Assembly: GCA_023429685.1 (NCBI GenBank)
Contig: JAEZDF010000107.1
Coordinates: forward strand, 1-8,832
DNA length: 8,832 bases
From: Bacillota bacterium
GTDB taxonomy: Bacteria > Bacillota > Clostridia > Oscillospirales > Ruminococcaceae
Direction of reading: 5' to 3'
A model generated the notes under the pieces. The model was not told the DNA's origin. It ran no database searches and saw nothing but the letters and a program-made list of their open reading frames with translations. Positions 1-5,500 of the stretch are shown piece after piece (position 1 is the first letter of the stretch; every line of letters begins with the position of its first letter). Made by a program: the position numbers and the translations under genes.

Positions 1-1
1 T

Positions 2-274
2 TCTATGATTATTCAGGCAGTTGGAGTTGCCGGCTATTTTATTGGTCGTTTGCTTTCTACTGAAAAGGCTCCATTTTATGTTGATTGGCTCAATATACTC
101 GGAATTGCTTTTATGCCGGTTTCAATGGTTGCCGGGTTCTTTTCAATTATGGTTTTCAAACAAGGCTGGGTTGCTCCCTATCCAAACGGAATACTGCACA
201 CTGTAGTTTTTGTAGTAGTGTTTTTTGCTGTTGCGGCAATAAGTTTTAACATCTTAAGAAAACGAGTAAAATAA
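2..274 (+). CDS. C-terminal part of a hydrophobic membrane protein (5' end off window)
   Basis: The frame is open from the first bases of the window and stops with TAA at 272-274. The visible stretch of about 90 residues is strongly hydrophobic, with probable membrane spans near residues 3-16, 29-50 and 63-83 counted from the ATG at position 5, and it ends in a basic cytoplasmic-looking tail (LRKRVK). That ATG could be an internal methionine, because the frame continues upstream of it and only four bases are visible there, so no ribosome binding site can be judged. I do not recognise the family. The DNA is more AT-rich than the genes from position 536 onward. A hairpin at 317-346 would end this transcript. 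Confidence 0.6.
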   Translation, partial: SMIIQAVGVAGYFIGRLLSTEKAPFYVDWLNILGIAFMPVSMVAGFFSIMVFKQGWVAPYPNGILHTVVFVVVFFAVAAISFNILRKRVK

Positions 275-316
275 TCAGAACCTGCACACATCTATTTTGA
301 CCGAATGACCCACACA

Positions 317-355
317 CCCCCTTTGCGGCAAAAGCCGTGGAGGGGGCTTTCTGTT
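317..355 (+). terminator. Intrinsic terminator after the first membrane gene
   Basis: Positions 317-329 pair with 334-346 over 13 base pairs, counting three G-U wobbles, around an AAAA loop. The tail CTTTCTGTT is only moderately T-rich. It lies about 40 bases after the stop of the first gene and is the natural end of that transcript. Confidence 0.7.
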
Positions 356-535
356 GTATATTCAATAGACTTATTTCTATGATTCTTGCAAAATAATGTG
401 GTATCATGATGCGCCAGTCAGTCATCACTTACTTTAATTAACGATTCTTCCAATTCTCGTTGTATTTTTTACAGTACTATGTTAGATTAAGCAGTAGAAA
501 GTATTTGCAATTAACAAAGAGGAGTGAAAACGCAG

Positions 536-1951
536 ATGACGGATACCGCGTTAAGCGAGCGCGCACCGGCTCTCACCGTTTGTGGACGCCCGCGCAAGGA
601 ACTGGATCTGCGCGGGGTTCGCTTGTCGCACCTGCCCTATACCCTTTCGTTCATCCTGTCTTTATGGCTTGCCGATATGCAGTTTTCTTATTTTTCGGTG
701 GATATCCAGCTGGGTGAACTTGATTCGGGCTCGATGATGCAGCTTAGCTACGCCGCCTTTGCGGTTATTCTTATTTTCTTGCGCCCACAGCGGATGCCTT
801 GGTTTCGCAACGTGAGCATCTGCCTTGTAGCAGCCGGCTTCTTGGTTTGGATGATGCCGCTTACGCCTGTCATTCGCCTTTTGGCTATTACATTGTGCTG
901 GGCGGGTCTTGGCGGATGCGGCGCATGTTCGGCGTACGCATTTGCGTTTGTATTGCAAAACGCCGAGCGGTTTTATGCGGCTTTGCTTGCCGCCTTGGGG
1001 CAGGGGACCACGCTTTTAATCTACCACCACAACATAAAGAACGTTGTGGTAGAGCGCGTCGTGCCCGCGCTGCTTGTGGCAGGTATCACGCTGTGCCTGA
1101 TGCTGTATCGCGAGGATCACCTTACAACGCCGCTTGCAAAGCCCGCTGTTCCGCCCCGGGGCAAGATGGTGGTGCTATGTTGTGTGGCGGCATTCTTCTC
1201 GATAACCACATTCGGCGAGCTGCTGCTGCGCACCGCTTACCCTCGGCATTACCATTGGTACGCGCTTGGCATCGTATGCTCGGCGGTGGTAACGGTTTCG
1301 CTGCATCTTGTGTTTCGGCGTTGCGTTTGGCATCTGTGGAACCTGTTTATCGCAGCGTCGGCGTTGTCGCTGCTGCTAATTACCCTAACTCCCCCGCCCT
1401 ACGATCTCATTGGAGCACTAATCTACGGCGCGTTTACGGGTGCCGGTTATACGGGCGTGATGTTTATGGGCGGCGGTTTTGTAAAAAAATACGGCAGCCT
1501 GCGGGTGTTTCGCACTGCCCTATTTGCCGCATGTGGGGTAGCCATACCACCAACGCTTGCTTCGGGAATCATCTATGATTTTTACCCCCAGGCGCTTGAG
1601 CCGACAACCGTTGTGGTATCCTTGTTTATTTTGTTTGTGTTTGTGCTGTTCACGCCGCTGTTTTACAACGACCTGTTTCGCCACGGGTGGTTAGACGAGT
1701 ACCACGAGACCGATATGAACGCGGTGTGTGATTGCTTTGCACGCTATAATTTGTCGCCACGTGAACGCAGTGTGTGCACCCTTTTGCTGCGCGGTCACAC
1801 CCTACGCCAAATCTCGGCGATACTTGGTCTGCAGTACCCCACCGTAAACACCTATTGCACCACGCTGTACCGCAAGCTTTCTATTAACAGCCGCGCGGAG
1901 TTGTTCGTACTGTTCGGGCAGGACGACACCACCGTACCCCCTGTGGAATAA
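536..1951 (+). CDS. Polytopic membrane protein with C-terminal LuxR-type HTH (membrane-tethered regulator)
   Basis: This 471-residue protein has a long hydrophobic region, about residues 25-375, with roughly ten to twelve membrane segments reminiscent of a transporter fold. A LuxR/GerE-type helix-turn-helix follows at about residues 406-461 (LSPRERSV, then LRQISAILGL, YPTVNTY, LYRKLSINSRAEL). The layout matches a known class of LuxR-family regulators whose sensor is a multi-span, MFS-like domain, so the likely role is to sense something at the membrane and control transcription; the ligand is unknown. The recognition helix reads PTVNTY instead of the usual TVKTH. I chose ATG 536 because AGAGGAGTG (519-526) lies nine bases upstream; a GTG at 524 would overlap that site. 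A strong terminator follows, so the gene is probably monocistronic. No convincing promoter was found in 356-518. Confidence 0.85.
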   Translation: MTDTALSERAPALTVCGRPRKELDLRGVRLSHLPYTLSFILSLWLADMQFSYFSVDIQLGELDSGSMMQLSYAAFAVILIFLRPQRMPWFRNVSICLVAAGFLVWMMPLTPVIRLLAITLCWAGLGGCGACSAYAFAFVLQNAERFYAALLAALGQGTTLLIYHHNIKNVVVERVVPALLVAGITLCLMLYREDHLTTPLAKPAVPPRGKMVVLCCVAAFFSITTFGELLLRTAYPRHYHWYALGIVCSAVVTVSLHLVFRRCVWHLWNLFIAASALSLLLITLTPPPYDLIGALIYGAFTGAGYTGVMFMGGGFVKKYGSLRVFRTALFAACGVAIPPTLASGIIYDFYPQALEPTTVVVSLFILFVFVLFTPLFYNDLFRHGWLDEYHETDMNAVCDCFARYNLSPRERSVCTLLLRGHTLRQISAILGLQYPTVNTYCTTLYRKLSINSRAELFVLFGQDDTTVPPVE

Positions 1952-1973
1952 CACATACTGATGTTGCTATTTT

Positions 1974-1999
1974 GCCGCCTTCGGGCGGCTTTTTTGTTT
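1974..1999 (+). terminator. Strong intrinsic terminator
   Basis: GCCGCC (1974-1979), loop TTCG, GGCGGC (1984-1989), followed by six T residues and a further T-rich stretch. The UUCG tetraloop with a perfect GC stem is a textbook terminator. It separates the membrane regulator from the HTH operon that follows. Confidence 0.92.
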
Positions 2000-2095
2000 G
2001 TTAAGCTATTGTCAATTTACAAGAACGCAAATCCATTCACTGCTTAGCACAAGAATTTGCTACTTAATACTAATGAGATTATGGGGTTTTTCTAT

Positions 2096-2105
2096 TTCAC
2101 GTGAA
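2096..2105. promoter_or_regulatory. Perfect 10-base palindrome TTCACGTGAA, possible operator
   Basis: TTCACGTGAA is self-complementary and sits just upstream of the predicted -35 box (2114-2119), centred about 50 bases before the predicted transcription start. This is where an activator such as a LuxR-type protein could bind. The assignment is an inference; only the palindrome and its position are seen. Confidence 0.35.
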
Positions 2106-2113
2106 CTAATGAA

Positions 2114-2154
2114 TAGACGCTATGCCCTTTGTCGCCGTATAATTCGGACAAAGG
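2114..2154 (+). promoter_or_regulatory. Promoter of the HTH operon with an inverted repeat around the -10 box
   Basis: A perfect -10 box TATAAT (2138-2143) has a weak -35 match TAGACG (2114-2119) 18 bases upstream. The -10 box lies in the 13-base centre of an exact 8-base inverted repeat, CCTTTGTC (2126-2133) and GACAAAGG (2147-2154). A dyad centred on a -10 box is a common operator layout, and repression or autoregulation by the HTH protein encoded next is plausible. Transcription would start near 2150, leaving a short leader. Confidence 0.55.
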
Positions 2155-2176
2155 CAGTGATAAGAAGGTGAGAAAA

Positions 2177-2503
2177 ATGTCGGTCTTTGGTTGGCTATCT
2201 TCCGGCGCAAAAAATGGTTCCCTGTTTGGGTCAAAGCAGAGCGCAGCAAAGCGTATTCCCGATACGAGCGAAAAGGCACAGAGGATGCAAAGCCTTACCC
2301 CACGCGAACGCGAGGCGTTTGAGGCGCTGGTAAGGGGCTACACCCTTGCGCAAACAGCCGAGCTGTTGGGGGTGCGGTATCCCACCGCAAACACCCATGC
2401 AACCCACCTGTACAAAAAACTTGGCGTAAACAGTAAGCCCGAACTGATTATTGCGTACGGGGAGTTTGCACAGGCTTTACCCGCTACCGATGTCGCGCCC
2501 TGA
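2177..2503 (+). CDS. Free-standing LuxR-type HTH protein, likely local regulator
   Basis: This 108-residue protein has a basic, Ser/Ala-rich N-terminus and one LuxR/GerE-type HTH at about residues 40-95 (LTPREREAF, LAQTAELLGV, YPTANTH, LYKKLGVNSKPEL). No receiver domain or membrane segment is present, so any signal input must be separate. By eye the HTH shares about half of its residues with the HTH of the membrane protein encoded at 536-1951, including the unusual PTxNT recognition segment, so the two probably share ancestry and perhaps sites. ATG 2177 is chosen because GAAGGTGAG precedes it at normal spacing; a TTG at 2129 in the same frame falls upstream of the predicted transcription start. 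No terminator separates it from the next gene, 65 bases away, which suggests an operon. Confidence 0.8.
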   Translation: MSVFGWLSSGAKNGSLFGSKQSAAKRIPDTSEKAQRMQSLTPREREAFEALVRGYTLAQTAELLGVRYPTANTHATHLYKKLGVNSKPELIIAYGEFAQALPATDVAP

Positions 2504-2568
2504 CAAGACTAGTTTTTGTTTTCTTAAGCACTGACCCCCAAAATACATATTATTAGGAGGACACAGCG

Positions 2569-2964
2569 ATGACAGATGAGTTAAACACCAACACGGCGGC
2601 TCCCGAGAACACCGAAAACGCGCAGACCGAGAATCCTCAGGCAGCCGAAGCACCCGCGTTTGACGCAGCGGATATTGAAAAGGGTAAAACCGCAGCCGGT
2701 CTTGCGTATATCCTTTTCTTCCTACCTCTGGTTATGTGCCCCGAATCCAAATACGGCAAGTTCCATGCGAACCAGGGTCTGGCTTTACTAATTATCTCTG
2801 TGGTAGGTACCATTGTCCTGTCTATTATCCCCATCATCGGTTGGATTCTGCTGCCGTTGTTTGGTATTGGCGTTGCAGTCTTTGGTATTATGGGCATCAT
2901 CAACGGCTTTAGCGGCAAGGCGAAGGAACTGCCCCTGCTAGGAAAGATTAAGCTGCTCAAATAA
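2569..2964 (+). CDS. Small DUF4870/Tic20-like membrane protein
   Basis: This 131-residue protein has an acidic, Asn/Glu/Ala-rich N-terminus (about residues 1-38, probably disordered). A compact hydrophobic domain follows, with spans near residues 43-57, 70-86 and 88-112, and then a short basic tail. The sequence GLAYILFFLP, then KYGKFHANQGLALL, is the pattern I associate with the DUF4870/Tic20-like family, small membrane proteins of unknown biochemical role. AGGAGG (2555-2560) lies eight bases before the ATG. It sits between the HTH gene and the lipoprotein gene, 28 bases from the latter, so the three probably form one transcription unit acting at the cell envelope. Confidence 0.82.
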   Translation: MTDELNTNTAAPENTENAQTENPQAAEAPAFDAADIEKGKTAAGLAYILFFLPLVMCPESKYGKFHANQGLALLIISVVGTIVLSIIPIIGWILLPLFGIGVAVFGIMGIINGFSGKAKELPLLGKIKLLK

Positions 2965-2992
2965 CACGGTCGATTTACGAGGAGGGGAATCT

Positions 2993-3499
2993 ATGTTAAA
3001 AAAGCTGCTTGCTCTTTTAATTGCCGTCTTAATGACCGCAGCCCTAAGCGGATGCTTTATCCGCGAGCAGATTAACAAAAAGATTGGCGAGGCGGTTACC
3101 GAGGGCATCGTGAACCAATTTGCCTCAGGTGCCGATATTGACATCGACGGCGAAGAGATTGTAATTAAAGGCGAGGACGGCGAAGAGGTTACGTTTGGCA
3201 GCACTCAGTGGCCTCAGGGCGAAGCCGTTGACCTTTTGCCCGCGTTTAGCCAAGGCACGATTAGCTCTGTGATGAATTCGGATAAATACTGCATGATTGT
3301 TGTAAACGACGTGAGTGAGTCGGACTACAACAGTTATGTGCAGGCAATTCAAGATGCAGGCTTTTCGGAAAATCCCTTTACCATGGACAGCGAGGATGGC
3401 CTGTACTTTGGTGCAAGCTACAACGAGAATACCTCCGCTGCAGTTACCTTCAGTGGCGATTCCGGAGAAATAACGATTATGGTTAGCATCGCGGAATAA
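2993..3499 (+). CDS. Acidic lipoprotein of unknown function
   Basis: This 168-residue protein has a clear lipoprotein signal: basic MLKK start, hydrophobic core, and lipobox LSGC with the modified cysteine at residue 21. The mature part is acidic. It contains a short segment rich in Asp, Glu and Gly (about residues 48-67) and then a domain of about 100 residues with a hydrophobic core (YCMIVVNDVSESDYNSY and following) that ends in beta-like sequence. It resembles a group of uncharacterised Clostridia lipoproteins, perhaps DUF6591-like; that name is from memory and uncertain. GAGGAGGGG precedes the ATG at good spacing. It is the last gene of the likely HTH / DUF4870-like / lipoprotein operon and is followed by a terminator. 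Confidence 0.82.
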   Translation: MLKKLLALLIAVLMTAALSGCFIREQINKKIGEAVTEGIVNQFASGADIDIDGEEIVIKGEDGEEVTFGSTQWPQGEAVDLLPAFSQGTISSVMNSDKYCMIVVNDVSESDYNSYVQAIQDAGFSENPFTMDSEDGLYFGASYNENTSAAVTFSGDSGEITIMVSIAE

Positions 3500-3528
3500 C
3501 TACCCCTGCGCAGCTCTGTAATGCACAA

Positions 3529-3569
3529 AACAAGACGGCTTTGCCGAATGCCGGCAAAGCCGCCTTGTT
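3529..3569 (+). terminator. Long hairpin terminating the lipoprotein operon
   Basis: Positions 3529-3545 pair with 3553-3569 with one A-C mismatch around the seven-base loop GAATGCC, giving a stem of about 17 pairs. The T-rich tail on the plus strand is short, while the A-rich left flank would give a better tail on the minus strand, so it may work in both directions. Confidence 0.7.
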
Positions 3570-3601
3570 CATGTGTTTACGCTAAAAACTGCTATCTGAA
3601 C

Positions 3602-3638
3602 GCTTTAACGGTTTAAAGCTTTTAATCAAAAAAGCGTT
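3602..3638. promoter_or_regulatory. Dyad symmetry upstream of the aroF promoter, possible operator
   Basis: GCTTTAA (3602-3608), CGGT, TTAAAGC (3613-3619) is a perfect 7-base inverted repeat. In addition AACGCTTT (3599-3606) has its exact complement AAAGCGTT at 3631-3638, overlapping the -35 box. Either could be bound by a repressor of the aromatic pathway. The first could instead be a weak second terminator, since TTTTAAT follows it. Function is inferred. Confidence 0.35.
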
Positions 3639-3665
3639 GACAACAGACAATTACCCTGCTATGAT
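3637..3665 (+). promoter_or_regulatory. Near-consensus sigma-A promoter of the aroF leader
   Basis: Perfect -35 TTGACA (3637-3642), a 17-base spacer, and -10 TATGAT (3660-3665) with the extended element TGC directly in front. Transcription should start near 3672, giving a leader of about 240 bases before aroF. A promoter this strong makes sense if later control, by attenuation, lowers expression. Confidence 0.9.
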
Positions 3666-3703
3666 AAGAAAAAGTCCAAAAAGAGGGAGGCAATTCGGCT
3701 GAT

Positions 3704-3817
3704 ATGACACAGTTTACAAGTCTTTCGTACCGCTATTATTATCGCTCGGCGTATTTGTACCGCACGGGCTTAATAGGGTATGCAGGAAGCAGGCTGTTAT
3801 CAAACCGGGTTCGCTGA
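3704..3817 (+). CDS. Tyrosine-rich leader peptide, 37 residues (attenuator ORF)
   Basis: This short frame begins at ATG 3704 and ends at TGA 3815-3817. It contains seven tyrosine codons in 37, six of them clustered at residues 9-19 in the run SYRYYYRSAYLYR, plus one phenylalanine at residue 4. The purine-rich AGGGAGG (3684-3690) lies 13 bases upstream, a long spacing. It sits in the transcribed leader of a DAHP synthase gene and is followed by an intrinsic terminator at 3848-3889. This matches the known design of ribosome-mediated attenuation, as in trpL, pheL and hisL: with enough charged tRNA-Tyr the ribosome finishes and the terminator forms; when it is scarce the ribosome stalls on the Tyr codons and transcription continues. 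The peptide itself probably has no other function. Confidence 0.8.
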   Translation: MTQFTSLSYRYYYRSAYLYRTGLIGYAGSRLLSNRVR

Positions 3818-3847
3818 ATTACACCGTAATAAACGGGTAACGTAATA

Positions 3848-3889
3848 GGGCGGCGCTTTTGAGACAGAAAGCGTCGCCCGTTTTATTTT
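3848..3889 (+). terminator. Attenuator terminator in the aroF leader
   Basis: GGGCGGCGCTTT (3848-3859) pairs with AAAGCGTCGCCC (3868-3879) over 12 base pairs with one G-U, around an eight-base loop, followed by GTTTTATTTT. It lies 30 bases after the leader peptide stop and 24 bases before the aroF start, so it can only control aroF read-through. A possible competing pairing is AAACGGG (3831-3837) with CCCGTTT (3877-3883), which would disrupt the stem base and occupy part of the T-tract. A classical antiterminator matching the 5' arm was not evident by eye. Confidence 0.88.
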
Positions 3890-3913
3890 GCTTTAAATTG
3901 GGAGGGTCATACA

Positions 3914-4924
3914 ATGATTGTTGTTGTTAAACGCGGCACAAGCGAGGACCAGCTTTCGCAGTTTTGCAGCCTTGTAGAGAAGGACGGCGTCAAGGTACAT
4001 CTGTCAAAAGGGGTACACACCACCATCGTGGGGCTGGTGGGGGATGTCACGCGGGTGGATATCGATACCATCGGCGCACTGCCGTATGTAGAGTCGGTCA
4101 AGCGCATTACCGAGCCGTACAAAAACGCAAACCGCAAATTCCACCCCGACGACACGGTGGTGACGGTGGGGAATGTAAAGATTGGCGGCGGGCACGTACC
4201 GGTTATCGCGGGTCCCTGCTCGGTAGAAAGCGAGGAGCAGATCTGCGAGGTGGCGGTAGCCGTGAAAAAGGCGGGTGCGTCGATGCTGCGCGGTGGCGCG
4301 TTTAAGCCCCGCACCTCACCCTACGCGTTTCAGGGGCTGCGCGCCGAGGGCATCGAGCTGTTGTGCAAGGCGCGGGAGCTGACGGGGCTGCCGATTGTCA
4401 CCGAGATTATGTCCAGCGACCAGCTGCCGCTGTTTGACGAGGTGGATGTGATTCAGGTGGGCGCCAGAAACATGCAGAACTTCGAGCTGCTAAAGCTGCT
4501 GGGTAAAACGAGTAAGCCCATCCTGCTAAAACGCGGGCTTGCCAATACCATGGAGGAGCTGCTGATGAGCGCCGAGTACATCATGGCGGGCGGCAACGAG
4601 CAGGTTATTTTGTGCGAGCGCGGCATCCGAACCTTCGAGACTGCGACGCGCAATACCCTTGACATCTCCGCCATCCCGCTGCTGCACAAGCTTTCGCACC
4701 TGCCCGTGATGGTAGACCCCAGCCACGCGGCGGGTATCTCGTGGATGGTGCGCCCGCTCTCGCTTTCCGCGCTGGCGGCGGGCACCGACGGACTGATTAT
4801 TGAGGTGCACAACAACCCAGAAAAGGCGTTGTCCGACGGTCCGCAGTCGCTGCGCCCCGATGAGTTTGCCTTGCTGATGAACGACATCCGCGCCATGGCA
4901 GGGCACCTACACAAGACCGTATAA
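3914..4924 (+). CDS. aroF: 3-deoxy-7-phosphoheptulonate (DAHP) synthase, type I-beta
   Basis: The enzyme condenses phosphoenolpyruvate and erythrose 4-phosphate to DAHP, the first step of the shikimate pathway, in the cytoplasm. At 336 residues it matches the Thermotoga-type I-beta form. Residues 1-70 are the ferredoxin-like regulatory domain, which in that enzyme gives feedback control by tyrosine or phenylalanine. The barrel follows, with AGPCS (Cys102), the phosphate-binding KPRTSPY (Lys131), VDPSHAAG (His271), IIEVH (Glu297) and LSDGPQSL (Asp308). The Cys, His, Glu and Asp agree with the known metal ligands of the family. GGGAGGG sits seven bases before the ATG. Expression is probably set by the Tyr-rich leader directly upstream. 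tyrA follows 576 bases downstream, separated by a minus-strand gene. Confidence 0.96.
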   Translation: MIVVVKRGTSEDQLSQFCSLVEKDGVKVHLSKGVHTTIVGLVGDVTRVDIDTIGALPYVESVKRITEPYKNANRKFHPDDTVVTVGNVKIGGGHVPVIAGPCSVESEEQICEVAVAVKKAGASMLRGGAFKPRTSPYAFQGLRAEGIELLCKARELTGLPIVTEIMSSDQLPLFDEVDVIQVGARNMQNFELLKLLGKTSKPILLKRGLANTMEELLMSAEYIMAGGNEQVILCERGIRTFETATRNTLDISAIPLLHKLSHLPVMVDPSHAAGISWMVRPLSLSALAAGTDGLIIEVHNNPEKALSDGPQSLRPDEFALLMNDIRAMAGHLHKTV

Positions 4925-4976
4925 CAATAGGGCATATCAGAGATGGAATCTCGTCATGCCCTAGCCACTCTATTGT
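4924..4976. terminator. Imperfect stem-loop between aroF and the minus-strand gene
   Basis: TAGGGCAT (4928-4935) pairs with ATGCCCTA (4956-4963), with an inner stem GAGAT (4940-4944) / ATCTC (4948-4952). Outer ACAA/TTGT sequences also match. It begins at the aroF stop codon and lies between the converging ends of aroF and the minus-strand gene, so a two-way terminator is likely. No T-tract follows on either strand, so this is tentative. Confidence 0.45.
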
Positions 4977-5072
4977 ATATGGAATTCTTTGTGCCATAAG
5001 CATACGCGTATAAACCGATTGGAGAACACGAATTACCAGCTTTAGAGACATTGGGAAAACAAAACGCAAGAC

Positions 5073-5288
5073 CTAAAATGTTCTCGCTCCCACTTCTTCT
5101 ATTAAAGCCTTCAACTCCGCTTCTAGCTTCGCAGGTGGTAATGCTATTAAATCATCATCGGTTAAAACTACTCTATATTCTCCAACGTGCGTTGAAATCT
5201 CAACAACAAAGGGTTCGCAATAATCGGAAACCACCGGAATAGAAAGTAGTAAAAGGGCAACCAAAACAAACGAAACGGTTCTCTTCAT
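5073..5288 (-). CDS. Small secreted protein, unknown function
   Basis: This 71-residue protein begins MKRTVSF followed by a hydrophobic core (VLVALLLLSIPVV), a typical Sec signal peptide, with cleavage likely after about residue 21. The mature part is about 50 residues with a single cysteine; it has a short beta-like stretch (FVVEISTHVGEYRVVLTD) and then an alpha-helical acidic tail (AKLEAELKALIEEVG). No lipobox is seen. AAAAAGGAG lies upstream on the minus strand with a rather long spacing of 14 bases, and a plausible promoter lies at 5380-5408, which supports a real gene rather than a chance frame. It interrupts what is elsewhere often an uninterrupted aromatic gene group, in AT-rich DNA, so it may be a later insertion. 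I do not recognise a family. Confidence 0.6.
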   Translation of the reverse strand: MKRTVSFVLVALLLLSIPVVSDYCEPFVVEISTHVGEYRVVLTDDDLIALPPAKLEAELKALIEEVGARTF

Positions 5289-5379
5289 AAAAGCATTTAC
5301 ATCTCCTTTTTATAAATAGCAAACACGATAAAGGCACATTACTCCGCCTAGTATTTTCTTGTGTTTACTTCTTAAGCAT

Positions 5380-5408
5380 ATTATCTCACATTATCCAATA
5401 ACAGTAAA
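5380..5408 (-). promoter_or_regulatory. Probable promoter of the small secreted protein gene
   Basis: Read on the minus strand: -35 TTTACT (complement of 5403-5408), a 17-base spacer, and -10 GATAAT (complement of 5380-5385). The -10 box matches five of six consensus bases and the -35 four of six. Transcription would start near 5373, leaving a leader of about 85 bases. Confidence 0.5.
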
Positions 5409-5500
5409 CCCTTTTGAAGTTACCCCCCTTTTGCTATCTTTATTGTGGTCGGTTTTTGATTTTACACGCAGTGTATCAATAAAAAGTGAGGAATTTTTCG

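Noticed and set aside
246..428. 60-codon minus-strand open frame over the first terminator
   Set aside because: It overlaps the end of the first gene and runs through the terminator stem, with no sign of a real start.
460..488. Possible promoter TTGTAT-N17-TAGATT before the membrane-LuxR gene
   Set aside because: Both boxes match the consensus poorly and the region is AT-rich, so a chance match is likely.
799..1578. 259-codon open frame on the plus strand inside the membrane-LuxR gene
   Set aside because: Different frame of a convincing gene; the translation is Arg/Cys/Ala-rich and has no family pattern.
2129..2176. Upstream TTG start for the free-standing HTH protein
   Set aside because: The TTG lies before the predicted transcription start and inside the inverted repeat; ATG 2177 has a good ribosome binding site.
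3672..3913. T-box riboswitch in the aroF leader
   Set aside because: No T-box consensus sequence or stem I features were seen; the leader is short and holds a Tyr-rich ORF instead.
4453..4935. 160-codon open frame on the minus strand
   Set aside because: It lies wholly antisense to aroF, whose catalytic residues are clear, and its translation is a Ser/Ala/Arg-rich composition shadow with no ribosome binding site.
5002..5011. Palindrome ATACGCGTAT
   Set aside because: A single 10-base palindrome with no promoter or second copy nearby; not enough to call an operator.
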